64,000 nucleotides of DNA, from positions 54,311,025 to 54,375,024 of the forward strand of contig OX344763.1 of NCBI GenBank assembly GCA_947034895.1, read 5' to 3'. Position 1 is the first letter of the stretch, and the number at the start of each line of letters is the position of its first letter. Source of the DNA: Rhytidiadelphus loreus (Eukaryota > Streptophyta > Bryopsida > Hypnales > Hylocomiaceae). Below are positions 22,223 to 33,659 of the stretch, in pieces. The translations under genes and the position numbers were made by a program. The notes below the pieces were generated by a model. That model was not told the origin of the DNA, ran no database searches, and saw only the letters and a program-made list of their open reading frames with translations.

Positions 22223-23716
22223 ATGCCACGAACAAAGAAGACTGCAAAGAGAAAACCAATGGAGCACGAAGGAGGTTCACACAATGAGGCAAGTAGGGAC
22301 ATTCCCTCTGATGCATGCAAGAGATTTGTGATCAAGTTGATCGTCAATTTCTATGAGTTGGAAACCACGATGTCACTACACAACAAATACGTTAGGTACA
22401 ACGAGGAGTGTTCGCAGAAATTCAAGGCGGACATGTGGCAACTGATGATGAATGCGCTTAGTGTTTTGAAATGGCACCACGAGACGGAGAAGAAAGGCTT
22501 TTCAAAATTCTTTTAGAATAGGGTCCACAATGCATTGTGGAATGCATCAATGGTGCTCGGAAGGTATGGCTCTCAATATCAAGAAAATGATGAGGCTTTT
22601 CGTAAAGTCATTCTGAAAGCTGACTTGTTTGTTGCACAATGCAAGCCGTTTACAAAGAGCCGTAATAGACGAGGATCTTTGGGTTGGTGGAATAGCATTG
22701 ATGGAATGGCTAAATTGAATCGGGGCAGACAACACCTCATAGCGCTTCCTGACACGGCACGAGTGATTGCTCAAGACCAAAAAATCATGAAGGGTGGATA
22801 TGCAACAATTCGTAGGGTTTGAATTGAAGGGTGTTCAGGGATAGCTTCATTTTAGAAGTTTGCAACAAAGCTATCCAATCAACACCGCACACAGCCTCAT
22901 CTTGCGAGATTGGAACACCAGAACGAGTCAATGGCAGTGCGGATTCCACACCTTGAGGTTATATGGTTTGCTACAGTTCATAGAACAACAAATGAAGGGT
23001 ATTCGTATTGGTGGAATGGTGGAACACTACGGCACATGATGAACCTGGATAATGATTATCCAGACAACATTGCCATTCGGTTGCAGTATTCGAGGCCAAC
23101 AGAGATAGAATTGATTGAAACTTATTGTCTCGGATGATTTAGGAAGAAGTGCACGCAGCTCGCATGGGCATTGTTGCACATCATGAATGCGGTGCACGTT
23201 TCTAGACATCTTCACAATGACATCTCTCTAAACAACGTAATGTTTCACTTTCCGGAGGACAAGTCACGTGTGTACATTGGAGTCTGCGATTGGGGCATGA
23301 CTACCGTAGCTTCTGAACCAATAAAGTCTATATACACGCACATGTGCAAGTGACATGGAGGAGACTTTGAGAATGAGGTGGTGGGTGGACCCGAAGATTG
23401 CGTATGTGCACAAAAGAGATGCAGACCTATCAATCATTCCAAATCTATCACGTGCATCAGAAGAATATGCGGTTTGTAAATTCATTTAACGCATCAACAA
23501 GGATTGCATGTTCGAAGAATACTACAAGTTGCATCGGGAATCAACTGAACTGACAAAGTTGAGCCACCACGTTTTGGCCCTTATGTTTCACTTGTACATG
23601 GAGCGGCCTTGTAGTGAAGGTTCAAATTACCGTGGCGGTTTGTCCTACATCATCAATTTCTTTTCCGGTAGGTGCAATTGGCTTGTGCCGGATGAGCACT
23701 TCCACCATTCATATTA
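22223..23716 (+). pseudogene. Protein-kinase-like pseudogene
   Basis: From ATG 22223 one frame continues to about 23350 with stops at 22514, 22820, near 22853 and at 23135. It then shifts frame and continues to 23716 with a stop near 23487. The start is basic (MPRTKKTAKRK). MKGGYATIRRV at 22790-22819 resembles a degenerate glycine loop. HNDISLNNVMFHFP matches the kinase catalytic loop HxDxxxxN with HRD changed to HND. VCDWGM takes the place of the DFG motif. The rest has no named domain. It sits just outside the right end of element A, within otherwise mobile DNA, so it may be a relic of another transposon's cargo. The call as kinase-like rests on the two catalytic motifs in the right order about 50 nt apart. 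Confidence 0.65.
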
Positions 23717-23719
23717 GTA

Positions 23720-24590
23720 ATTCAATGTACTTTATAGTAGCATAGAACTATAAAAGTATGTAGTAAATATAGAATGAGGATGTATGCGTGCACACTATAT
23801 AGTGCTTAATTATGCAATGTGGATGTATGACCATATATGTGGAATATGATAATTATACATTTTGAAAGTTCGGTATATTTCAGTAACTACTGATTATGAT
23901 TTATTGTCACATCAAAGATATATATGACTTGAATGAAAAGGGCACTACTTGTTGTTGTTGAATGCTGAGATGGCAATTAGCACGGTTGTGTAGAGATTGT
24001 TTTCATTGTATGCTCTATTAACCCCATCGTGCAAGCAACTTCAAACTTCAGAAGGTCATAGAAATCTCAGATTTTCATATTTTTCAAAAAAAAAAATTTG
24101 TACTTGTCAATTATAAGTATGTCTTTCTATCCACTGTTCGGATTTTCATTATCTCAAAGTATGTGGTGGGAAAACTAATTCGAAGATGACTTAGTGCATT
24201 GTCAATTTCTGGGACATTGTGGCATTGGAAGATTTTTTTGGAGGTGTTAGGTGTGTTGGATTGCTTTGAAAATTGGTATGCATATGCCTAACTTCAATAC
24301 CTATAAGAAAAAAATTTAACTTTATGCTGTGTAGTGCAAAAAAATTGAGCATGAGGCGGTCAAAGGCATCTGAAATTCTGGGGCACAGTGAAAAAAAAAT
24401 AAAAAAATGACTTTGAATGCAAATATCTCTCTATCCGTATGGGGAAAACTCACAAAAAGTTTACCACACCCTCTCATACAAGTTCACTTCAAGATCTTAC
24501 GGTTACATTTTCAAAGAATACATTTTCAAAACATCGTGAATGATCGCAGCAAAAATGGTAGTTTTCAGTGATTTTGGACCCAAAAAACGC
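23720..24590. other. AT-rich intergenic DNA
   Basis: No gene, RNA or clear repeat boundary was seen. It contains short homopolymer runs only. Confidence 0.6.
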
Positions 24591-24594
24591 CTCA

Positions 24595-24998
24595 GTCCTT
24601 TAGGGGTTAAGAAAGAAATGGTTAGATAAAAATGTTTTGAATTCTACATTTGGGAACGATACAAAAATTTTATGAATTTTAATTTTTTTTTAAGTCAATT
24701 TACTTTCATGAGTTTGAATGGGGATTATTTCAAACTCCCTAAAGTACAATCAGAATGGGTTAATTTTTGGGCCTAAATCCTTGTTAATTAAAAAAATGTC
24801 ATTTCAATAAAAATATAAAAAATAGTACGATTGTGCATTTCGACGCTATTTAGTATTTAGAAGTTATACCTTTTTTTTTTTTTTTTGTTAGAATAATTTT
24901 CATGACTGTCAATAGGGGTTATAACAAAACTTATTGTATCCCGAAGTTCAACAATGGGTTCAATTTCTTTTCATAGCTCATTTTAACCCCTAAAGGAC
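24595..24998. repeat. Possible MITE: perfect 16-bp inverted repeats 370 bp apart
   Basis: GTCCTTTAGGGGTTAA at 24595-24610 recurs inverted at 24983-24998, with partial extension outward (ACGC on both sides). The interior is AT-rich and non-coding. No target duplication is evident. The right arm runs into the dispersed repeat that also flanks element A. Confidence 0.55.
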
Positions 24999-25250
24999 AA
25001 AGCGTCCCTTCGGGGGACAAATGGATTTCGGGTTGGTACCTATGGGCTGAATTTTTCTCCTGATTTTCTTAAACTTTTTTTGAAGATAGAAAAATGGATT
25101 ACCTTTGTAGGAATATAATTTTTTTCTCAATTGGTACCCCTCTACAAAAGTTATGCCCATGTAACTCAAAACTTGGAAAACCAGGCAATACGAAGAATTT
25201 TCAAAAATTTGATTTTTTATTTCTAAATTTTTTTCACTCATAGATTATAG
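24984..25250. repeat. Dispersed repeat, unfilled relative of the element A insertion site
   Basis: It shares GGGGGACAAA, GGAATATAATTTTT, ACAAAAGTTATGC, AACTCAAAACTTGG and CAGGCAATAC, in order, with 5640-5806 joined to 21912-21960. No 16-kb element intervenes here. It serves as a paralogous empty site supporting the ends of element A. Confidence 0.6.
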
Positions 25251-25299
25251 TTTTGGTAGGAAAAGGGCTTGGTTAAGAACCATTTGAGTTCTTAATGTC

Positions 25300-25480
25300 C
25301 GAATCAGACCAGGCCGTCGGATCAGAAGTGGCCATCCGATTAGTCCGTTCAATTAGGCTGTCGAATCGGACCTGCCCGTCTGATCAGACCGTTGGAAGAG
25401 GCCGTCCAAAGAGCTCGTCGGATGAGTAGTGGCCGTCTGATCAGGCCGTCTGATTGAAAGAGGCCGTCTGATGTCGCAAC
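25300..25480. repeat. GC-rich subrepeat array, left copy
   Basis: Same word set as 1290-1540 (GGCCGTCTGATCAGGCCGTC). It aligns directly with 27744-27905 over GGAAGAGGCCGTCCAAAGAG / GAAGAGGCCATCCGAAGAG and GTAGTGGCCGTCTGATCAG / GTAGTGGCCGTTTGATTAG. The two arrays flank the element at about 25482-27740. Confidence 0.7.
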
Positions 25481-25481
25481 A

Positions 25482-27740
25482 AGAATTTTTGGTTTTGTTA
25501 AGTTCTCTCAAAAATTGGATCGGAAGTCCTCTCAAGGAATTCCTATCCGGTTTAGGAATAAGTTAAAATCGGAAATTAAAAAAGGATTGGAGTTAGGGTT
25601 CTAACCGGATTCTAAACAAACACGGAATCTGTCCGGACCGGATTTGGTTGGATCGGATTAGGTTTGTCTGGACTGGATTAGTTCTGGCAGACCGGATTAG
25701 GTTGGAGTGGATTAGGTCAAACCGGATTAGGTCATGATGACCTAATTTGGGACCTTGGGACTATATAAGGGGAGACCTCGCCAATTAGTACCCCTTTTCC
25801 AACCTTGTGTGTTGAGACTCGTTTTCATGTCTGGGTTGTTTTGTGCCTCCTCTTTGTGATTTTTCTTCGGATTTGTGAAGAAGGGCGTCAGTAGTGAGGA
25901 TTTCTTTTGTGCCCTGCAGGGTTGGATTTCCGCAGTTGCAGTTTTGTTGCTTTCCGGTCGTGACCAATGAGGGAAAGTGAGGAACGGGACGTGCGGCTAG
26001 GAGTGGAAGGTGAGGTAGTCTTGGGGAGATTTTTAAGAACCTCAGAACCGTGCCCATGCCGCAGCTATGCAGATCAAGGTTCAGCTCTACCGCGACTGAG
26101 GAGCGGATAGTCTACAAGCTGTTGGAAAATGGTGGAAGCCCGAGAAGCTGTGGACCGGATGGAGATGAGCAGCGCAAAGTTGACCGAAACAGTACTCTCT
26201 AGGAGTATCCGTCTTTCGGATATCTCCTTGCCAGAGTCATTTTCGGAAGGAACGGAAACAAAGGAGGGGAAAGATGTAACTCCCCAATCAAAGAAGGAAC
26301 GGAAGTCAGAGCGGATTGGATCTCCCAAGCACATCAAGTTAGAATCGTCACCAGAGCATCTGGATCCTGCTGTTGGAGAAAGGGCCACGAACCTACAGGA
26401 GGCCTTCGACAAGCTTCCGCCCGAGACTAGTAGTATCTCACTAAGAACAGGCATGGGAGCTTAGTGTGAGTTTCCCTTTTTGTAAATACCGGATGTTGTG
26501 TCTGGATTATTAATTAGGAACCAAATTGGATTAGATCCCGATTGGTTAGGTAGGGACCGGACCGGATTAGGACCTGGTTCGTTAGTTAGGGTTTAGGACC
26601 GGATTAGATCCGGTCTACTAGCGAGGCTTATCCCAAAAGATCTGCGCGGACTTTCTGGGGCGCTTTTCGCTTTTGGAATCTTCACAGTGTATATAAAATC
26701 ATTCTTTGCGGAGGAGAATGAGAGTCATTCCTTTTGTTGAAGTTCTTTTGTGTATTCTATTTGCTCCTTGTTTTGTGGTTCTCCCGTGTTTGGCAGGGCA
26801 AATTAGTGAGGAGTTAAGAGCGCACATGGAGTTTTGATTAGGATTTCTCTCCTTGGTAGTCTTGTTTTGATTTTAAATATATTAGAGCGGGTAGTAAGCG
26901 TTGGGAGTGTATTCCAGTGCCTCAATTCTTCTGAGGTTTAGTATTCTGGTTGAGAGAGCCGTTGTTAGGCTAGGTGGATAGGGAGGGATTCCGTAGTCAC
27001 GCTAGAACTCCTGGGTGGGAAATCCGGTTGAGTGTCCGAACTCCTGTGAGGTCTCATTGCTGTAGTGGCAAACGGAAGAATCTTAGTTGAGTTGGAATGG
27101 ATGAATAGACTTGCAATCACCTAGCTTCGTACGATTGGAACTTGGCATCAAGGTCGTTGTAGTATGAGTGGATCGTACTGGGGGTCTTTGTGTGACTTGT
27201 AATCTAGATTATCTTCTGGATTACTCTAAAGGATCAAACCGGATCCGGATTAGAGTAGGAGATTAGAGGATAGGAAAGTGGGTCTTCAGCCACTATAAGT
27301 CACGGAAGGAGCGGCGGGCCTGCCACTCTCAAAATCAAGCAGTGAACCCTCTGATGGTGAAACAGAGGCTAAACTAAACTGGATAGATTATTGGAGTGAG
27401 CGGGAGTAGACCGGAATGGATAGGTCTAAGAGTGGTACCCAAGACCGGAAGTTTGAAGGTCCTGGTTTTGTTGCAGTCTGACGGACCGGATTACTTCCTA
27501 GTTCGGATTATATCCTGGACCGGAAGATTGAAGAAAGTCTGGTAGTAATTTCTATTGATTGTGTTGTTTCTGGTTGCAATACTAGGACTGGAAAAGTGGA
27601 GTTTGGAGATTGACTGAGCTTAGAATCATAAATAGGGTAGATACTTCACAGAATCTCATGAGTTTGATCTTTAGAGTCACTTTTGTTATACTCTAGAGTG
27701 GTTTTTGGGAGTATAATAGGGAAATTGCTTGCCTTGTGCT
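25482..27740. mobile_element. Element C1: internally deleted member of the gag-like element family
   Basis: Its ends carry related inverted words, GATGTCGCAACAAG on the left (from 25473) and GATGTCGCAGCACAAG on the minus strand at the right (to 27750). The interior is rich in ACCGGATTAG strings. It has a TATA box (CTATATAAGG, 25761-25770), a short open frame 26129-26464 with a Ser/Glu-rich sequence, and a tail with ACCCTCTGATGGTGAAAC. C2 (ACCCTCTGAGGATAAAAC near 39179) and C3 (ACCCTCTAATATAGAGG near 43888) share that tail. It lacks the conserved gag-like core of C2 and C3. No reverse transcriptase, primer-binding site or clean LTR was found, so its class is open. Confidence 0.5.
25761..25770 (+). 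promoter_or_regulatory. TATA box of element C1
   Basis: CTATATAAGG lies about 30-40 bp before the probable start of the element's transcript (GCCAATTAGTACC region). A second TATA-like TATATAAAATC lies at 26690. Confidence 0.45.
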
Positions 27741-27743
27741 GCG

Positions 27744-28040
27744 ACATCCGACCAAGCCATCTAATTGGAAGTGGCCATCCGATCAACCCGTCCGAAGAGG
27801 CCATCCGAAGAGCCCATCGGATCTGTAGTGGCCGTTTGATTAGGTCGTCGGATCGGAAGTGGCCATCCAATTGGACCAGGCCATCGGAAAACCCGGACAA
27901 ACCGTATGACGTCAAGCATAGTAACTTCTCTTTATCCCTAGTTAAAAATGAAAAATTCGGATGTCCAAGGGTGTGTGGACGCGGTTGCGGGACGTCTGGA
28001 CGCAAGTCTCGGCATCTAGACGCCTTGGCAACCTTAGTAA
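27744..28040. repeat. GC-rich subrepeat array, right copy, abutting truncated element B
   Basis: Subrepeats of the GGCCATCCGATC type occupy 27744-27905. A second GC-rich stretch (GGACGCGGTTGCGGGACGTC region) reaches about 28040. There the sequence switches abruptly into exon 9 of the element B methyltransferase gene (minus-strand GASIT), marking a truncation breakpoint. Confidence 0.6.
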
Positions 28041-29007
28041 TAGATGCACCTGATGTCAAGGGAATATAAAATATTAGTGAAAGAGATGATTTACAAAATT
28101 TCAACTTGAGTAGACATTAATGAAATACATTATTTACTTGTTGATGTTGTACAATTAGACAAGAACCAAATCTCCTTCAGCAGTTGTAGCTTCGATGAGG
28201 AGTTCATAAATCGGGGAACCTTTTTACGAGTCCCCCGCCATGGCTTTCCGTCTTTCATTGCCATGTCATCCTCCTTCGTGTAGTTCATCAACATGTTGTC
28301 TTGACCAATGTCCACATCAGCCTTCTTCATCATCGATGTACGTTTGAAAGTGAAATTGGATTTCCCTTTCTCGCCAAAGTCCTTCACAAGGAGACTAATT
28401 CCAAACCTTTGCGTCTGCAATTATAAAAACAAAATATACATGAGAAGCAAATATAACATTATCCATTAGGAAAGGACACTCACAACTTAAAAAAATTTAT
28501 GGCAAAATTTACCGTAGAACTAGTGTCTAATGCTGAGGTCAATCGGAGACAATTCATACCCTACCACTCTTTTTTCTTCACCATACGATAAGTCTCACAC
28601 AATCCTGCAATATCGCCTCTAACATCGGCGCTTTATGAGTAAAATATTATCATGTAGCCATGGTCCTGCAAATGTTTGAATGCAAACTGAAATACCGCCT
28701 GAAGACCCTCATTCTCCAAGTCTGCATTCCAGATTGGCACCTTCGTCGATGGAGAAGATAGTCCCGGCACAGGCAAGTTTTCCGGGCAATCAAAAAATAC
28801 TAGGTCTACTCTAGACCTAGCATTTGGCACTTCGTAGAACATGCAAGGCTTCCCCGCCAACAACTACAAACATTGGATACTTTGTGCTATCAATTAACCA
28901 TGTAAACAATGTTCATTTTGTAAACTTCATACGAGACTTCATAGGGGACTTTGCAATTTGAAAGTCATCAAAAAGATACCTTTTTCCAGAAGTCCATGAC
29001 CTCTCTA

Positions 29008-29732
29008 GGGTGATTGCAAGAAAGACCGGTCCTATTTGGCGTCACAATTAGAGTGACGGAATTGGTTTTGGCCGTAACTTTTGGAAATTGAAGCCAATGG
29101 ACTTGAAATTTTTATGGAAGTTTGCTAACTCAAAAAATATGAGATTTATTTTTTTTCAAAAAATTTGAAAAATAATTTTATAATTAAATATCAATTTAGC
29201 TAATTTGTCACACTTTGTGGTTTAGGGTTTTTTAGTATTGTGAAGTATCCAAAAAACATGATGTTCACTTGACTTTTTTGTGGCCTATTTCCATACTAGA
29301 TGGGCATATGCCCACCAAAGGAAATTAAAAAAAACACAATTCTTTGTCCTCAACATGCATGCAAATAGGGGTCCTTTGTGCATAGCACTCCAAACTTTTA
29401 TGATGGTTTCAACTTCTAGTTTTTGGTGAAATGTAATCACTATCAAGTCTTTATAAATGGCCAATTTTTAGTTTTTTTTTATTCATGATTTTCTAATTTT
29501 ATTAATTTATACTTAATTTTATCTACTTTTTGTGACAAACTGTCATTTTTTTTAAGTAGTATTGTTTCAGTATTATGAAGTACTCAAAAGTATTATTGGC
29601 CATTGATTTTTCAGATCAACGGTTGAGATTGCTCCATTTTGTAGTACTCCTAGTACTCCTAGTACTAAGCAGAAAAAACGCAGTTTTTGACCAAACGCTA
29701 CCAAAATCGTTTGGTCTTTCTTGCAATCACCC
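29008..29732. mobile_element. 725-bp element with perfect 20-bp inverted repeats and 4-bp duplication
   Basis: GGGTGATTGCAAGAAAGACC begins at 29008 and its exact reverse complement ends at 29732. TCTA flanks both sides (29004-29007, 29733-29736). Removing the element and one TCTA restores colinearity with exon 6 of the element A gene with no length difference. The interior is AT-rich and non-coding. A 4-bp duplication does not fit hAT (8), MULE (9), CACTA (3), PIF/Harbinger (3) or Tc1/mariner (2). The Sola and piggyBac groups make 4-bp duplications, the latter at TTAA. Family unassigned. Confidence 0.85.
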
Positions 29733-31343
29733 TCTATACCAAGTTGGTGTCTCGGTCTCCATGTCCTCCACAAGGTCCTCAATTGAAATATTGAGGATTA
29801 AGTCCTCACTCTTCTCCAATTCATCATCACCAAGAACGATGATTTATGTCCCTTGAATGATGACGTCTTCTCTTAGTTGCATGAGTGTCGCCTTCTTCTT
29901 CACCTCGCTTTGAGTGCCACCTTCCATCTAAGAGCCTTGGTCTACCATCAATGCTGTTGGAACAACTACACCACTGTCGTCTTTTTTCTTGCCTTTGGAC
30001 AAGAGCTTTTCCTCTTTCTTCTTCTCTTTTTCTGCCAACTTGGCCTTGAGTTTTTCTTCTTTCTCCTTCTCCTTCTTCTCCTTTGATTCCAAAAGAACTT
30101 GGAGCCGAGCCACTTTCTTCCTATCGTTGGCTTCCTTCTTTGAAATGGCCCTGTTTCTTTGTCTATCAGTGAGTCCTGCAAACTCATCCACTTCCATGTC
30201 AATAGCACCGATGCCCTCCAATGAATTCCGGAAATGAACTTCCAACGGATGAGTGTAGGAGACAAGACAGTCAATGTACTAGCCTCCACCACTAAGATGA
30301 GCCGTTGTATAAGTTCGGAGTTGGTTTGCAGTGTACATGCAATCCGCAGAACTACGGTCCAACCATATGAAAAGGAATGGAGGAAGATCGCTCCACACAA
30401 TTTCTCCTTTTGCTTTGAGCTCATGCTTGAAGTAACTACAAAATGAACAAAAGAACTCATTGAACAAGACATTTCAATTGAAAAAGCGAGGTAGAAGGAT
30501 TAATATAATATCATGTAGAACTAAGAAAAAAGAACTCAAGCACTAATAGAATGAATTAAATGATGAAACAATGATGTAGAATACATTAAGACACCAATTT
30601 AGGGAGGCAAAGAAGTACCATTAAACCCTTAGTTGGAAACCATTGGACTTTTCCAAGTACCCTTACGACCTTCTAATTTAAGTTCATTGCTTCATTGTAA
30701 ATTTTTGGCTTAATTAATCATAGCTTCAACAACAAATCACTCATTAGAATCTCAAGGCTTTGCACATGTTCGAAATGAGACAAATACAGAATGGGAGAGT
30801 AATACCAGAAAAGAACTTTTCGAACAGCCTGTTTGGATCCATCACAAGTCATGAAGGAGTCACTTTTTTTGAAATAGTTGGCTCCCCTAAGAACCGCCAA
30901 AAATCCTTGATCCTAGATCTTCCTCCTCCATCCTTCTATGTAATCTGCTAAGAACTCAGGCTGCTGTGGAACTTTCATGTTTACCGTGATGTTGTCTTGC
31001 CTTACGACGTCCTCAAAGTACTCCACAGCTACATCTTCAATCCATAGAAATGCAAGATCAATTAGAATTTCACTGGATTAGAGCCTAGTGCTAGAATTTG
31101 AATAATTTGAAATGCCATTAAATAAGAATACTTCCATTATGAAATGATAGAGTCTGCGCATGTGAGCACTTACCTCTACGTACCATACACATTTGTTTAA
31201 GAAGGGCCCTAGCAATGTCTCAGATACGGGTCGCGCTGGAAACCGCCTAGCATCTTGTGATGGCAATGACGAGTTCCACCACTTCAAAAATTTGATCTTG
31301 TGAAACGGAGTTGTGTTGCAAGTGGCCACCATTTGGAGTTTTT

Positions 31344-31553
31344 CACTACAAGAGAAAGAGATGTTTTAAGTGTGTTTTTAAGTATGATCCTAGAGATAAG
31401 ATATTAAGTAATGACCTTTATGTAGATTTTTAGTAAAAATTTACTAAAAATACGTGTACTTTCAGTAAATTTTTACTAAAAATCTACATAAAGGTCATTA
31501 CTTAATATCTTATCTCTAGGACTATACTTAAAATACCCCTTTCTCTTGTAGTG
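31344..31553. mobile_element. CACTA-type MITE, near-perfect hairpin
   Basis: 210 bp beginning CACTACAAGAGAAA and ending TTTCTCTTGTAGTG, flanked by TTT on both sides (31341-31343, 31554-31556), which is the 3-bp duplication of CACTA (En/Spm) elements. Nearly the whole element is one inverted repeat with arms of about 95 bp and very few mismatches, so a transcript would fold into a long hairpin. It interrupts exon 4 of the element B pseudogene; element A has no insertion at this point. Confidence 0.92.
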
Positions 31554-33659
31554 TTTCTAGAGTCATCTCTGGAACCTCATTACTACTCCAATGCTTTTCC
31601 ACCTATATAAGAACATTGAAAGGTTGGAATTAGAATAAGAACTTCAACAAACACTAGTGCCATAAAGTCATTTTGGAAGCACAACACTTACTTCAGCTAG
31701 GAACTCAGGTCTGTGAGCGAGATTAGCCATGGTTACCAACTTGATCATTTTTACATATAGCTTGGTATTTTTTTCTTTTGCTCCGATTATCATGGCATTT
31801 GTGACACCTTCATAACTCTTCTCTTCAAACAAGATGACCTCGTTGTACTTTCTCACTGCAGCATCTGCTGCTTGGGCAATTTCTTGCTGCGCAAATTCAA
31901 ATAATGTAAGTAAACATTTCCATAATGTTAGTAAAAAATATAAACGAGAAATTAAAAAGGGTTAAGTACACAATCTAGTTCTCACCCAAAAAAAAAAGGA
32001 TGCAAACACCTCCACTAGCATTGAGTACCACATTTTCTTCACTTTCAGGGCTCCACATCATTTGACCTCTGACGGTCTCAACATCTTGTTGAACCTTTCT
32101 ATAGGTAGAAGATCATACTTCTGAACTCAATACAACGTGTGTACAAGATTGGTCTTCACATGGGAGTCTTCCGTAGATCTGCAATTTATTCGAAGACACT
32201 TCCTCAATGTTAACCAAAACAATCGAAACTAATTAAAAAAAAAATGAAGAGAGAAAAACAAAATATAAATGAAATACTCACTTGTTTATGTTATGCATGA
32301 TATGCATGACCAACTCAATCTTCCCCTTTGTGTCCATCACTATGGAGTGAACTAAACAATTCCAATTTTGCTTAGTAGAATGAAGTCTGGAAATGTGGTT
32401 CATCCATGCCAGGCAACGATGATTCTCATCACAAACATAGAATTTCAAGTTCTTCAAGAACTTGAGCTCAGGCATAGACTCCACATACTCGTTGAAGATG
32501 TCATTCTTTTCCTTCTACAACGGCCCCCACTCCTCCATTTCTATCTCTGAGAACTCCGCGCTTTCTCCGGCCTCATTCGTAGTTGTCACATAGAATACTG
32601 CAGCTCCATCTCAGTACCCATTTACGAATTCTTGCTCAAGCTTACTAGGTCACAAGAGAAGGTTGGACAAACATAGGCATTGCCACAAGCCTACAAAGAG
32701 GGATTTGCAACCGAAACAACTGATCTGGCTTCATTCTTAGAGATGAGATTGTAGCCACTGAATCTACCTTCTGGAGTCTTCGAAGCTCATCCTCGAGCAA
32801 CTCATTCTCTTTGTCCTCCAAAAAGTCTTCATCACCTTCACGTTCATCTCCAATCTTCAGCTGAGTTGTGTCATTGATCCTTGGAGTCTTGATTATTTTC
32901 TCCACTTGTGATAAATTGACGGGGGACACATCCATCTAAGAAACCCAAAATTATGATGGTTCAAGATTCTTGGAAAAGCAATAAATTGATGAAACTCAAA
33001 ATACACAAAATGTGGTAAAAAATGAGACCCATAATTTTTACTATGAGTGTGGAAGTGCAACAAAATTGAAAGATCAAGAAATTCATCATATAGATAGGCG
33101 TTACCATAAAAGGTATATTAGACATGCACGGGTCACTAGTATATGCCCCCCAAAAAGTCCAATAAAATGGATTCAATCTATTTCTACATCTTCATCTTCA
33201 TCTGAACTTAGAAGAATAAACACTACTTCATATGCCCCCTGATTAGTGTTAGAAACACATTGGCATGTGTCTACAAACATTGGACCATCAATCAAGCAAG
33301 ACATCTCACTATCTAAGCTATACTTAGTTTCGGAACTCTCCGGAGAGAACACAAGCATCCTACGTTTCCGTAGAATAGGCTTACTGACACTACCAAGACG
33401 TCTCGATGCATCATGGTCACTAACCCGACTGAGGATAGAATGCTCAAGAGCATCTGCAGCACGATCAACGACATCTATAATATCATCAAATCTTACCAAA
33501 TCTTCCACTGCAGTATCTTCTTCCTTTGAATCGTTGGAGACCTCCATGTGGGTGTTCGTTGGCGTGAAAGGCTGTGAAGGGCTAAGTGCTTGAGATATCG
33601 GCACAATGGTAGGCAATATCATAGAGGAAGATGCATGCCTTTGATCAGCACCTTGTCAG

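Larger units (their letters stand above)
28041..32935 (-). pseudogene. ParB/methyltransferase-like pseudogene of element B
   Basis: It is exon-by-exon homologous to the element A gene: start MDVSPVNLSQ at 32935, ParB-like motif degraded to FYVCDENHRCLAW near 32430, then exons near 32178-31986, 31886-31690, about 31605-31175, about 31035-30816, 30438-29737 continuing at 29003, about 28863-28560 and 28416-28130. The methyltransferase block reads DLVFFDCPENLP, so the Cys and Glu substitutions of the DPPYN motif are shared with copy A. Stops include TAG 30279-30281, where copy A has TGG (Trp), plus others in exon 1. A CACTA MITE splits exon 4 and a 725-bp element splits exon 6. Exon 9 is cut after GASIT and exon 10 is gone. 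Confidence 0.72.
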
